Origin: Chryseobacterium lathyri
GTDB taxonomy: Bacteria; Bacteroidota; Bacteroidia; Flavobacteriales; Weeksellaceae
Assembly (NCBI RefSeq): GCF_030812195.1
Contig: NZ_JAUSSF010000001.1
Coordinates: 1,984,001-2,048,000, forward strand
Reading direction: 5' to 3'
DNA length: 64,000 nucleotides
The translations under genes were made by a program, and so were the position numbers. Under the pieces are notes generated by a model. The model saw nothing but the letters and a program-made list of their open reading frames with translations, ran no database searches and was not told the origin of the DNA. Shown in pieces: positions 26,938-35,119 of the stretch. Each line of letters opens with the position of its first letter. Positions within the stretch are counted from its first letter, which is position 1.

Positions 26938-27708
26938 TTAATAAAGTTGGTTTATAGAATCTACATCAACATATTCTGATTTCGGAGTAGTTGTTTCGTT
27001 GAAACCTTTATCAAGGTCTGCATCCAGAAACTCATCTCCTTTCACCACCATGTCAACATACTTCATACTTTCAATAACAAAGTTTTTGATTGTCGGATTA
27101 TCTAACGCCTTTAATCCAGAAATATTGTCGAATGTCAATTTTTCAGCAATGTTCTTGTCCAGATTAGCATCCTTCTCATTGTATAAAGAAAGGACGATCT
27201 TAGCATCTTTGAAGTAAGTATCAGATTCGTAATAGGTTTTCAGATAAATTGGAACAAAAGAAGACATCCATCCGTTCAAATGGATTACATCTGGAACCCA
27301 GTTTAGCTTTTTGATGGTTTCTATAACACCTCTTGCAAAGAAAATCGCTCTTTCATCGTTGTCATCAAAAGGATTTCCTTCGTCATCTACGTAGTATTGT
27401 TTTCTTTTGAAGTATTCTTCGTTATCAATAAAGTAAACCTGAAGTCTTTCCCCCGGAAGAGACGCTACTTTAATAATTAAAGGCTGGTCCAGGTCATTGA
27501 TAATAATATTCATTCCCGAAAGACGGATTACCTCATGAAGTTGGAATTTTCTTTCACTTATTTGTCCAAATCTTGGCATAAAAACTCTTACATCATTGCC
27601 TTCATTGTGCATCTTAAGTGCCATTTTGTTTACCAATGCAGCCATATTCGTGTCTTCCTGATATGGATACATCTCTGTAGTAATGTACAGTATTTTTTGA
27701 TTCGGCAT
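26938..27708 (-). CDS. Glycogen/starch synthase-like GT5 N-terminal domain protein
   Basis: 256 residues: only the N-terminal Rossmann half of a GT5 glycogen synthase (usual length about 480). It has the KILYITTEMYPY start, a DVRVFMPRFG segment, RAIFFARGVIE and the DVIHLNGWMSSFVPIYLK motif. The ADP-glucose-binding KTGGL motif is replaced by QEDTNMAAL and the C-terminal nucleotide-binding domain is absent, so a normal synthase activity is unlikely. It is first in an operon with DUF4270 and glmS. Its function in Flavobacteriia is not clear; a regulatory or structural role is possible. Confidence 0.85.
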   Translation of the reverse strand: MPNQKILYITTEMYPYQEDTNMAALVNKMALKMHNEGNDVRVFMPRFGQISERKFQLHEVIRLSGMNIIINDLDQPLIIKVASLPGERLQVYFIDNEEYFKRKQYYVDDEGNPFDDNDERAIFFARGVIETIKKLNWVPDVIHLNGWMSSFVPIYLKTYYESDTYFKDAKIVLSLYNEKDANLDKNIAEKLTFDNISGLKALDNPTIKNFVIESMKYVDMVVKGDEFLDADLDKGFNETTTPKSEYVDVDSINQLY

Positions 27709-27747
27709 AAATTTCTATCTATATTTTTGTAAAAATGCTTTAATGTG

Positions 27748-27755
27748 CAAAATTA
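27748..27755 (-). promoter_or_regulatory. Promoter -7 box TAATTTTG for the glmS operon
   Basis: A TAnnTTTG match on the minus strand, 39 bp upstream of the GT5-like gene, in the 171-bp region shared with divergent panC. A TTG lies upstream but at short spacing. Confidence 0.4.
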
Positions 27756-27851
27756 CAAAAAAACATTCAACATTATTTTAATTAACATTTTTTTACGATA
27801 ATTCCTATTTTCAAATTATTAAAAACTCATATAATTATATGATATTTTTAG

Positions 27852-27859
27852 TATTTTTG
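27852..27859 (+). promoter_or_regulatory. Promoter -7 box TATTTTTG for panC
   Basis: A TAnnTTTG match, 20 bp upstream of the panC ATG. No clear TTG at 17-19 bp. Confidence 0.4.
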
Positions 27860-27879
27860 AATTAGTATTAAAATAAGCT

Positions 27880-28728
27880 ATGGAAGTTATAAAGAATAAG
27901 AAAACCCTTCAGGATTTCATTGAAAGACAGAAAGAAATGGGAAAAAAGATAGGCTTTGCCCCTACGATGGGAGCACTTCACAAAGGTCATCTTTCCCTGT
28001 ATGAAGAAGCCAGAAAAGACAATGACCTGGTGGTTTCTTCAGTTTTTGTAAATCCAACCCAATTCAATAATCCGGAAGATCTGGAAAAGTACCCAAGAGA
28101 TATCAACAGAGATATCCTTATCCTGAAAAATTCAGGATTAGTAGATGCAGTTTATATTCCTGAAGTAGCAGATATTTACCCTGAGAAAACAGAAAGCCAG
28201 CATTATGATTTCGATGGACTGGAAAATGAAATGGAAGGCAAGTCCAGACCAGGACATTTTGATGGAGTGGGAACTGTAGTGGAAGAGCTTTTCAGACAGG
28301 TCCAGCCAGATAATGCCTATTTTGGAGAAAAAGACTTTCAACAGCTTGCCATTATTAAAAAGATGGTAGAAAAGAAACATCTACCCGTAAAAATTACAGG
28401 AGTTTCAATTTACAGAGCAGAAAATGGATTAGCATTAAGCTCAAGAAACCAAAGGCTTCACGAAGACCGAAAAGAAACTGCAAAGATCATTTACCAGACC
28501 TTAGTTAAAGTAAATGACTGGTTTCGGGTTGTCACTATTCCCGAAATAAAAGAAAGAGTAACAGATATCTTTGATCATCAGCAGGGCATGAAATTAGAGT
28601 ACTTTTTAATCGCTGATGAAGAAACTTTGAAAGAAACTGATTTTTTCTATAAGGACAGAAATTACAGAGCATTCATCGTAGTTGTAGTAGATGGTGTCAG
28701 ATTAATTGATAACATGCATTTGGATTAA
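27880..28728 (+). CDS. panC: Pantoate-beta-alanine ligase (pantothenate synthetase)
   Basis: 282 residues, normal length. Visible motifs: PTMGALHKGHLSLYEEA (HIGH-type ATP site), SVFVNPTQFNNPEDLEKYPR, GHFDGVGTVVEELFRQVQP, FGEKDFQQLAII and ALSSRNQRL (KMSKS-equivalent). It joins pantoate and beta-alanine with ATP to form pantothenate, in the cytoplasm. It stands alone, divergent from the GT5/DUF4270/glmS operon, an arrangement common in Flavobacteriia. Confidence 0.97.
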   Translation: MEVIKNKKTLQDFIERQKEMGKKIGFAPTMGALHKGHLSLYEEARKDNDLVVSSVFVNPTQFNNPEDLEKYPRDINRDILILKNSGLVDAVYIPEVADIYPEKTESQHYDFDGLENEMEGKSRPGHFDGVGTVVEELFRQVQPDNAYFGEKDFQQLAIIKKMVEKKHLPVKITGVSIYRAENGLALSSRNQRLHEDRKETAKIIYQTLVKVNDWFRVVTIPEIKERVTDIFDHQQGMKLEYFLIADEETLKETDFFYKDRNYRAFIVVVVDGVRLIDNMHLD

Positions 28729-28779
28729 TATTAAACACTTGTTCAACAAAATATTCAGCATATTTTCTTTATATAATAT

Positions 28780-28810
28780 AAACTCTGGTTGCTTTATCAG
28801 AGTTTTTTCT
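28780..28810 (+). terminator. panC terminator
   Basis: AACTCTG / CAGAGTT stem with a 10-base loop and a following T run, 52 bp after the panC stop. Confidence 0.65.
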
Positions 28811-28835
28811 TTTTGAAGCTATCATATAAAAAAAT

Positions 28836-28860
28836 CAAAGGTCTCTTGCGGAGACCTTTG
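28836..28860 (-). terminator. Terminator of the last tRNA-Lys
   Basis: CAAAGGTCTC-TTGCG-GAGACCTTTG, a 10-bp perfect stem, with T after it on the minus strand. A nearly identical copy lies at 29086-29110. Confidence 0.8.
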
Positions 28861-28915
28861 AAACACCAAATCACAAAATATTAATATGAAAAAAATTTAC
28901 TTTTCAGTAAACTTG

Positions 28916-28988
28916 TGACCCGGCTGGGATTCGAACCCAGGACCCATACATTAAAAGTGTATTGCTCTACCAGCTGAGCTACCGAGTC
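28916..28988 (-). tRNA. tRNA-Lys (TTT), copy 3
   Basis: 73 nt. Acceptor GACTCGG pairs with CCGGGTC (one G-T), discriminator A; T-arm GGTTCGAATCC; anticodon loop CTTTTAA gives TTT. It has its own promoter and terminator, and is identical in body to the other two copies. CCA is not encoded. Confidence 0.97.
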
Positions 28989-29036
28989 AGTCACTTGTTT
29001 ACGATCAGCATTTAATGCCGTCGTTTTTAAGAGGTG

Positions 29037-29066
29037 CAAAGATATGCTTTTTTTTGATTCCTGCAA
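29037..29066 (-). promoter_or_regulatory. Consensus promoter of tRNA-Lys copy 3
   Basis: TTG (29064-29066), 19-bp spacer, TATCTTTG (29037-29044): a perfect Bacteroidota TTG-N19-TAnnTTTG promoter, 48 bp upstream of the tRNA. The leader (GCACC...) resembles that of copy 1. Confidence 0.85.
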
Positions 29067-29085
29067 TAGAATATATAAAAAAAAT

Positions 29086-29110
29086 CAAAGGCCTCTTGCG
29101 GAGACCTTTG
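29086..29110 (-). terminator. Terminator of the tRNA-Lys/Leu/Lys transcript
   Basis: CAAAGGCCTC-TTGCG-GAGACCTTTG stem with a T run on the minus strand. It differs by one base from the copy at 28836-28860 and is part of the 250-bp duplication. Confidence 0.8.
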
Positions 29111-29165
29111 AAACACCAAATCACAAAATATTAATATGAAAAAAATTTACTTTTCAGTAAACTTG

Positions 29166-29238
29166 TGACCCGGCTGGGATTCGAACCCAGGACCCATACA
29201 TTAAAAGTGTATTGCTCTACCAGCTGAGCTACCGAGTC
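29166..29238 (-). tRNA. tRNA-Lys (TTT), copy 2
   Basis: 73 nt, same body as copies 1 and 3 (anticodon loop CTTTTAA). It follows the tRNA-Leu gene by 73 bp with no own promoter visible, so it is probably processed from the transcript starting upstream of copy 1. Confidence 0.97.
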
Positions 29239-29311
29239 GGTCATAATTAATAATGATAAATATAAAATTAAATTTTAATTATTCACTATAATTATTAAAT
29301 TTTCTTTGCAG

Positions 29312-29394
29312 TGCCTGCGACTGGACTCGAACCAGCACATCCTTAGGAAACCACCCCCTCAAGATGGCGTGTCTACCAATTTCACCACGCAGGC
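29312..29394 (-). tRNA. tRNA-Leu (GAG)
   Basis: 83 nt with a class II variable arm. Acceptor GCCTGCG / CGCAGGC is perfect, discriminator A; anticodon stem CCATC / GGTGG encloses the loop TTGAGGG, giving anticodon GAG. T-arm GGTTCGAGTCC. It lies between two tRNA-Lys genes. Confidence 0.96.
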
Positions 29395-29430
29395 TATAAA
29401 ATTACAAAAATCTAGTAATTTTTTCGCTTG

Positions 29431-29503
29431 TGACCCGGCTGGGATTCGAACCCAGGACCCATACATTAAAAGTGTATTGCTCTACCAGCTGAGCTACCGA
29501 GTC
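29431..29503 (-). tRNA. tRNA-Lys (TTT), copy 1
   Basis: 73 nt, same body as the other copies. First gene of the tRNA-Lys/tRNA-Leu/tRNA-Lys transcript, with a consensus promoter 53 bp upstream. Confidence 0.97.
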
Positions 29504-29556
29504 GGTCACTTTAGCAACGATTTACATTTGAATAATGTCCCTCGTTTTCAGTGGTG

Positions 29557-29585
29557 CAAAGATAGAAGTTTTTTCATTATCTCAA
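29557..29585 (-). promoter_or_regulatory. Consensus promoter of the tRNA operon
   Basis: TTG (29583-29585), 18-bp spacer, TATCTTTG (29557-29564). It is divergent from aroK, whose ATG is only 33 bp away. Confidence 0.85.
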
Positions 29586-29617
29586 AACTTTTTTGCAAAT
29601 TTGTTTAAAAAAAATTC

Positions 29618-30133
29618 ATGGTTATTTCACTGATTGGATACATGGGATGTGGCAAATCTCACATTTCCAAAATTTTAAGCGACAAAATAAATTTCAAACT
29701 AATTGACCTTGATAAAGAGATTTCCAGGAGAAATAAATTAACCATTCCTGAGATTTTCGAAAAAAAGGGAGAAATTCAGTTTAGAAAGCTGGAAAGAGAG
29801 GCATTGGAAGAAATCCTGGCTTCGGAAGAAAACGTGGTTTTAAGCCTGGGTGGGGGAACGCCTGTTTATTATAACAATATGGAAATTATCAACCTCAGCT
29901 CAAAAAGCATTTTTTTAAGAGCTTCTGTAGGTACTTTATACGAAAGGCTTTCCAAACAGAAAGAAAAGAGGCCTTTAATAGCTAATATTTCCGATGAAGA
30001 TCTGCCTGAATTCATTGCCAAGCATTTATTTGAAAGAAATGCTTTTTACAGCAAAGCGCAGTTTAGCATCAATACGGATTCCCGGGATCCTGAAGATATT
30101 GTCCAGGAAATAGTAGAAAAGCTCTATCTCTAG
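29618..30133 (+). CDS. aroK: Shikimate kinase
   Basis: 171 residues, usual length. It has the Walker A P-loop GYMGCGKS, the shikimate-binding LIDLDKEISRR (Asp), an Arg in GEIQFRKLERE, the LSLGGGTP motif, and the lid region KRPLI. It phosphorylates shikimate in the chorismate pathway for aromatic amino acids, in the cytoplasm. It stands alone, divergent from the tRNA operon and convergent with the S4 gene. Confidence 0.96.
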   Translation: MVISLIGYMGCGKSHISKILSDKINFKLIDLDKEISRRNKLTIPEIFEKKGEIQFRKLEREALEEILASEENVVLSLGGGTPVYYNNMEIINLSSKSIFLRASVGTLYERLSKQKEKRPLIANISDEDLPEFIAKHLFERNAFYSKAQFSINTDSRDPEDIVQEIVEKLYL

Positions 30134-30140
30134 AGCTTTT
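30117..30140. terminator. Bidirectional terminator between aroK and the S4 gene
   Basis: AAAAGCTCT-ATCTCT-AGAGCTTTT. The stem overlaps the last codons of aroK and serves the convergent S4 gene as well. Confidence 0.75.
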
Positions 30141-30146
30141 ATATTT

Positions 30147-30587
30147 TTAATCTTCGCTTTCTTCGGGGCCATCTGTTGTTTCTCCAAAGAAATCATCCCA
30201 GTCTGTAAAGTCTGAGGCTATATCATTTCCTACATATTCATCCATCTCGCGCCTGTCTTTTTTAGTAGGCCTTCCTTCACCTTTATTTCTATAATAGTCC
30301 TGCGACATCTTGCGGAGCTTTAATAATTCATATTGCTCTTTGTCTGTTACATCCTGGATATGAAGAGGAACGAGCTTCGCTCCCATCCTGCTTTTGGGGA
30401 TCTGGGTAACTTTTATTTTATAATCAATTTGATTTTTGCGGATCTTAATAACATCTCCTTCTTTTACCTCCTTGGACGACTTTACGGCAGACGTTCCAAT
30501 AGAAACTCTGTTCTTTTTAATTTCCTCTGTTGCAATACTTCTCGTCTTATAAAAACGAATGCACCATAAAAATTTATCTATTCTCAT
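30147..30587 (-). CDS. S4-domain RNA-binding protein, Hsp15-like
   Basis: 146 residues. The S4 domain fills the N-terminus: MRIDKFLWCIRFYKTRSIA, then VSIGTSAVKSSKEVKEGDVI. The later part is basic (GEGRPTKKDRREMD) and ends acidic. E. coli Hsp15 (HslR) binds stalled 50S subunits carrying peptidyl-tRNA and helps recycle them; the same role is likely but the C-terminus differs. The gene is divergent from the downstream lipoprotein gene with only 55 bp between start codons. Confidence 0.88.
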   Translation of the reverse strand: MRIDKFLWCIRFYKTRSIATEEIKKNRVSIGTSAVKSSKEVKEGDVIKIRKNQIDYKIKVTQIPKSRMGAKLVPLHIQDVTDKEQYELLKLRKMSQDYYRNKGEGRPTKKDRREMDEYVGNDIASDFTDWDDFFGETTDGPEESED

Positions 30588-30596
30588 ATTTTTTTA

Positions 30597-30604
30597 TACT
30601 TTTG
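30597..30604 (+). promoter_or_regulatory. Promoter -7 box TACTTTTG
   Basis: A TAnnTTTG match 38 bp upstream of the lipoprotein ATG, in the short region shared with the divergent S4 gene. Confidence 0.4.
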
Positions 30605-30642
30605 CCGTTATATTATTTGTAAAGTAATTAAAGTTTTTTGAA

Positions 30643-31386
30643 ATGAAAAAAATATTTTTATATATCCTTGCGGGATCTTTATGTTTTTCTGCATGTAAGA
30701 AAGATGATGAAGTTGAAACTTATACAGAGCCGGAAGACATCTCCGTTCAGAACAGTTATGACGATCAGGCTATTAAGAAGTTTATGAGCGAAAATTATCT
30801 GGACGCCCAGGGAAATATAAAAGCTTTCAGCACAACAGATGCCAGTGATGACAATGAAAAAAAATTAATAGATCTGCCGTATCAAACGCTTCCTTCCGGG
30901 ACCATATACATTGTGAGAGAAGGAGCACAGCCAACAGTTGAGCCACAAACTATCGGCCCGAAAGACATTCTTACTATGATGATCAGAACGACTGCTTATT
31001 TGTCTGTTAATACCGATGGAAATGTTGCTTTCGCAGCAGCCTTGCCCATTACCAATACAATTAATGGCAACGGTCTTCCAATAATAGATCCGATGTATTA
31101 TTATGTAAAACAGTCTATACTGGATGCTGCAACAACAGGAGTAGCACAGCAAAGAAGTTATTATGAAGTGGAAGGTTTCCGTGAAGCCATTCAGAAATTC
31201 AAAGCTTTTAAAAATCTTCCAAGCGGAGATCCATATAATCTTCAGGGTGTAATTTTAGTACCGTCAAGAGCTGCATTCGCAAGAGATCCACACTACCCTT
31301 ACAGCACACAATACTCTTTAAGAAATTATTCTATGGTGTTTAATTTCCAGGTATACGGAAGAGCTGACAGACCTGACGGACAATAA
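30643..31386 (+). CDS. FKBP-like lipoprotein, probably degenerate
   Basis: 247 residues. The lipobox LCFSAC (Cys at about 18) puts it on a membrane. The C-terminal half has an outline of an FKBP-type peptidyl-prolyl isomerase: EGFREAIQKFKAFKNLPSG and LQGVILVPSRAAFARD match the family's G-W-x-E-A-L...IP-x-x-x-A-Y-G region, ending in a final FNFQVYG strand, but key aromatic active-site positions are not kept. Similar lipoproteins in Flavobacteriia include the gliding lipoprotein GldI. Whether this is one of them or a paralogue cannot be decided. Confidence 0.55.
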   Translation: MKKIFLYILAGSLCFSACKKDDEVETYTEPEDISVQNSYDDQAIKKFMSENYLDAQGNIKAFSTTDASDDNEKKLIDLPYQTLPSGTIYIVREGAQPTVEPQTIGPKDILTMMIRTTAYLSVNTDGNVAFAAALPITNTINGNGLPIIDPMYYYVKQSILDAATTGVAQQRSYYEVEGFREAIQKFKAFKNLPSGDPYNLQGVILVPSRAAFARDPHYPYSTQYSLRNYSMVFNFQVYGRADRPDGQ

Positions 31387-31413
31387 TTTAAGATTAATAT
31401 ATTCTACATAAAG

Positions 31414-31445
31414 AAACCGCCTTCAGATGAAGGCGGTTTTTATTT
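31414..31445. terminator. Terminator
   Basis: AAACCGCCTTC-AGAT-GAAGGCGGTTT with T on the plus side. It lies between the lipoprotein gene and the convergent glutamate-synthase-like gene. Confidence 0.85.
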
Positions 31446-31453
31446 ATATGCTT

Positions 31454-32971
31454 TTAAGTTCTTGCTTTCTGCTTTACATTCCCTAAAATATCAGGGAAAT
31501 ACAAATCCGCCAGATGGTCAAATTCATCTCCTCTCATGAACATAGTGGCATCCACTTCTTCGTAAGAGCTTCTTCCTGCTGCTGCAATCAGTTCATTGCA
31601 GGTATGCAGTGTGTTTTTATGAAAATGATATACTCTTTCACTTTTATCCGTAACATCAAGTCCTTTAACCAGCATTTTATCCTGAGTGGCAACTCCTGTC
31701 GGACAATTGTTATTATTACATCTTAAAGCCTGGATACAACCTAATGAGAACATAAACCCTCTCGCATTATTACACATATCAGCTCCCATTGCCACCGCTC
31801 TCAGAATATCTAAACTTGTCAGTACTTTTCCGCTGGCAATAACTCTTAGCCTGCTTCTTAAATTATAATTATTAAGGGTTCTGTTAACGAAAATCAGGGC
31901 GGGTTCCAAAGGCATCCCCACTCCGTCTGAAAATTCCGGCGGTGCTGCTCCTGTTCCTCCTTCTGCTCCATCTATGGTGATAAAATCCGGATAGATCTTC
32001 AAAACATTCATCTGTACACAGATATCCTCAAATTCTTTGGTATCACCAATACAAAGTTTAAAGCCGGTTGGCTTCCCTCCTGAAAGTTCTCTCAATTGCT
32101 GTACAAACCTCAGCAGACCTGCAGCATCAGAAAATGAACTGTGGGATGGCGGTGAAATAACAGTCATTCCCGGAGTTACGTGACGGATTTTTGCGATCTC
32201 CGGTGTGTTTTTCACCCCCGGAAGCACACCTCCATGTCCTGGCTTTGCCCCCTGAGACAACTTAATTTCAACCATCTTTACATTGGGGAGGGTTGCATAC
32301 TTTTCAAATAATTCGGGGTTAAATTTCCCTTCTTCGTCACGGCAACCAAAATATCCGGTTCCAATTTGCCAGCAAAGATCTCCTCCTTCCAAATGATAGG
32401 GAGAAATTCCTCCTTCTCCGGTGTTATGATAAAAATTTCCTTTTTTTGCACCCCTGTTCAATGAAATCTGTGCTCTGTCGCTTAATGCTCCAAAACTCAT
32501 TGCCGAAATATTGAATAAAGAAGCATGGTAAGGCTGTGTACACTGCTCTCCTCCTACCCATACTCTTGGAAGCTCTTCTGCAGGTGATTTTGCATAAATA
32601 GAATGTTTGATTCCTTCATATTTTCTGTGATTAACTTCCAGCTGTGTTCCGAAAGCCACAGTATCGCTTAGATTTTTGGCTCGCCTATACACTGCAGAAC
32701 GCTGGTTTCGGGGAAACGGTTTCCCGTCTGTTTCCCTTTCTATGAAATACTGCTGCATTTCGGGTGAAATACTTTCGAAAAAGTACCTGAAGTATCCCAG
32801 TACCGGGAAATTCCTCAAAATAGCGTGTTTCGACTGGTAGGCATTGTAAACACCCAATGCATAGATGGCAGATAACAGGATGGGTATCCAGTAATGCGCT
32901 CTGATCAGTAATGCGACGATCCATGTAGCAGTTACTAATACAATTCCCCAAGATAAAAACTTATCTCTCAT
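31454..32971 (-). CDS. FMN-binding glutamate synthase family protein
   Basis: 505 residues. Two N-terminal membrane spans (about 8-45) precede the FMN/Fe-S glutamate-synthase-type (beta/alpha)8 domain: AMSFGALSDRAQISLNRGA, YHNTGEGGISPYH, QIGTGYFGCRD, KLSQGAKPGHGG, DFITIDGAEGGTGAAPPEF, and NNNNCPTGVATQ with one of the cluster Cys. The glutaminase domain of true GltB is absent, and the role of this stand-alone, membrane-tethered version is unknown. Length and motifs fit the family. It is convergent with the lipoprotein gene. Confidence 0.9.
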   Translation of the reverse strand: MRDKFLSWGIVLVTATWIVALLIRAHYWIPILLSAIYALGVYNAYQSKHAILRNFPVLGYFRYFFESISPEMQQYFIERETDGKPFPRNQRSAVYRRAKNLSDTVAFGTQLEVNHRKYEGIKHSIYAKSPAEELPRVWVGGEQCTQPYHASLFNISAMSFGALSDRAQISLNRGAKKGNFYHNTGEGGISPYHLEGGDLCWQIGTGYFGCRDEEGKFNPELFEKYATLPNVKMVEIKLSQGAKPGHGGVLPGVKNTPEIAKIRHVTPGMTVISPPSHSSFSDAAGLLRFVQQLRELSGGKPTGFKLCIGDTKEFEDICVQMNVLKIYPDFITIDGAEGGTGAAPPEFSDGVGMPLEPALIFVNRTLNNYNLRSRLRVIASGKVLTSLDILRAVAMGADMCNNARGFMFSLGCIQALRCNNNNCPTGVATQDKMLVKGLDVTDKSERVYHFHKNTLHTCNELIAAAGRSSYEEVDATMFMRGDEFDHLADLYFPDILGNVKQKART

Positions 32972-33022
32972 GAATGTAGTATTTAAAGTTAAAATAAATT
33001 TAGTAGAAATTTTGCAAAAAGA

Positions 33023-34369
33023 CTACGCTTTTGCTAAAAAACTTTCGAAGGATGACTGCACAGAAACCGTGCCATCTGACAGGATTTTTTCTAAATTTAG
33101 AAATTCAATCTGATTAACGAATGCAGGATCAAAATCTTTCTGGACTCTCACATAGTTTTCCGTGAAGCCATACATTTTGCCGTCTTTATTTTCGTGCTCC
33201 CAAAGAACGGGAAGCGTTTTTCCAAGTTGAGTCTGATAAAATGCCATCTTTTTCTTTTCAGAAAGTATTCTCAGCATTTTATTCCGTTTTTTTCTTTCAG
33301 GAATAGGAACTACACCGTCCATATCGGCTGCTTCCGTATTTTCTCTTTCGGAATAGGTAAATACATGAAGGTAAGTGATAGGAAGTTCATTCAGGAAATT
33401 ATAGGTTTCCATAAATTTCTCCTCTGTTTCACCCGGAAATCCTACAATAACATCGACACCAATAGCTGCATCAGGCATTACCTCACGGATCTTATTCACT
33501 CTGTCATTATACAGCTTGGTAAGGTAACGGCGCTTCATTTTTTTCAGCAGATCATCGCATCCTGACTGTAGCGGGATGTGAAAATGGGGAACAAAGCTTT
33601 TGCTTTTGGAAACCAGATCAATACTTTCGTCTTTCAAAAGATTCGGTTCTATGGAAGAAATACGTATTCTTTCGATGCCGTCTACTTTATCAAGCTCTGA
33701 TATGAGATCCAGGAAAGTATGTTCATGTCTTTTATTTCCGAATTCTCCTTTACCGTAATCACCGATATTAACTCCTGTAAGAACAATTTCTTTGATGTCT
33801 CTTTCGGCAATTTCTTTGGCATTTTTAAGAACGTTTTCGATGGTATCTGAACGGGAGATTCCTCTTGCCAGCGGAATGGTACAGTAGGTACATTTGTAAT
33901 CACATCCATCCTGAACTTTCAGAAAGGCTCTTGTTCTGTCACCAATTGAATAGCTTCCGATAAAAAAATCGGTTTCCTCAATCTCGCAGGAATGGACGAT
34001 ACCTTCACTTTCCGATTTTTCCAAATCATCCAGGTAGCTTAAAATATTGAATTTCTCTTTAGCTCCCAGGACAAGATCTACTCCATCGATTTGTGAAATT
34101 TCTTCAGGCTTCAGCTGTGCATAGCAACCTACAATAACGACCAGCCCTTCAGGATTGGCTTTCATAGCCCGTTTTACATGCAATTTACATTCACGGTCAG
34201 CATTTTCAGTCACTGAACAGGTATTAATTACATAAACATCTGCTTTATCGTCAAAACTTACTTTATCATAACCTGCATCTGTCAATTGGCGGGCAATAGT
34301 AGATGTTTCCGCAAAATTTAATTTGCAGCCGAGTGTATGAAATGCGGCAGTTCCGTGAAAAGTAGACAT
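33023..34369 (-). CDS. mtaB: tRNA t6A37 methylthiotransferase MtaB
   Basis: 448 residues with the three methylthiotransferase parts: an N-terminal UPF0004 domain (HTLGCKLNFAET, NTCSVTENADRE, VVIGCYAQ with three cluster Cys), a radical-SAM core (VQDGCDYKCTYCTIPLARG, CxxxCxxC), and a TRAM-like C-terminus. TGVNIGDYG and SSIEPNLL place it with MtaB rather than MiaB. It turns t6A37 into ms2t6A37 in tRNA decoding ANN codons. Confidence 0.93.
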   Translation of the reverse strand: MSTFHGTAAFHTLGCKLNFAETSTIARQLTDAGYDKVSFDDKADVYVINTCSVTENADRECKLHVKRAMKANPEGLVVIVGCYAQLKPEEISQIDGVDLVLGAKEKFNILSYLDDLEKSESEGIVHSCEIEETDFFIGSYSIGDRTRAFLKVQDGCDYKCTYCTIPLARGISRSDTIENVLKNAKEIAERDIKEIVLTGVNIGDYGKGEFGNKRHEHTFLDLISELDKVDGIERIRISSIEPNLLKDESIDLVSKSKSFVPHFHIPLQSGCDDLLKKMKRRYLTKLYNDRVNKIREVMPDAAIGVDVIVGFPGETEEKFMETYNFLNELPITYLHVFTYSERENTEAADMDGVVPIPERKKRNKMLRILSEKKKMAFYQTQLGKTLPVLWEHENKDGKMYGFTENYVRVQKDFDPAFVNQIEFLNLEKILSDGTVSVQSSFESFLAKA

Positions 34370-34439
34370 TTATTTACTCCTGAATTTTCTGGGGGCAAAG
34401 ATAGTAATTTTAATAATAATTCTAAATCGATTCAGTCTA

Positions 34440-35027
34440 TTATTTATATTCATCCCTTACTTCAGAGCTGTTTTGAAAACATACCGGAGATGAATTGGAA
34501 GCATCTTCTTCTTTAGAGAACTTGTCTTTCATTTCGGCATTAAATTCCTGCGACTTATTTCTTTCAATGGAAAGTGTTTTCCAATTATCATTCTTGATCA
34601 TTTTCGCAATATAAACGATCTGCCCGATATGATATGGATAATGGGCCAGCTGGCGAAAAACGGCATCAATAACCAAATGTGCTTCGCCCCTTAAGTAAAC
34701 AGTATTGTATAGATTTTCATCATTAATCTGATCAAGACCGTCGAAAAGGCACTTCCAGCCTGTTTCCCAATACTCAATGACCTCCTGCTTGGTTTTAAAG
34801 GTATTAACAAATTCATCGTCACGGTTGCGCCATGGCTTTTCTCCGTCTTCCGTTAAAAAATTTGTCCATCTTGAAAGCATATTTCCGGCAATATGTTTTA
34901 CAATTACTGCGATAGAATTGCTTTCATCATTGTACTGCCAGAAAATCTGCTCATCAGCAAGTTGTCCGAATGATTTGTCACCGAGAGATTTATAATATTG
35001 AAAACGTTTTACAAAAAGATCCTTCAT
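34440..35027 (-). CDS. DUF1572 / DinB-superfamily protein
   Basis: 195 residues. A four-helix DinB-like fold is suggested by VIVKHIAGNMLSRW (His in helix 2) and QLAHYPYHIGQIVYIAK (paired His), the three putative metal ligands of the superfamily. DUF1572 members are related to bacillithiol/thiol transferases; the substrate is unknown. The last 35 residues are polar and probably disordered. Confidence 0.82.
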   Translation of the reverse strand: MKDLFVKRFQYYKSLGDKSFGQLADEQIFWQYNDESNSIAVIVKHIAGNMLSRWTNFLTEDGEKPWRNRDDEFVNTFKTKQEVIEYWETGWKCLFDGLDQINDENLYNTVYLRGEAHLVIDAVFRQLAHYPYHIGQIVYIAKMIKNDNWKTLSIERNKSQEFNAEMKDKFSKEEDASNSSPVCFQNSSEVRDEYK

Positions 35028-35069
35028 TTTTCTGTTGTTGATGAATCTAATTTAAAATTATTTAACGAC

Positions 35070-35095
35070 AAAACCATCTCTTTCGAAATGGTTTT
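35070..35095 (-). terminator. Terminator of the T9SS-exported protein gene
   Basis: AAAACCAT-CTCTTTCGAA-ATGGTTTT, 24 bp downstream of the stop on the minus strand. Confidence 0.65.
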
Positions 35096-35119
35096 ATCAA
35101 TAGTTTATTATTAAAAAGC

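Noticed and set aside
28836..29503. Repeats that look like a CRISPR array
   Set aside because: The repeated 73-nt units fold as tRNA-Lys, and the spacers hold terminators and promoters.
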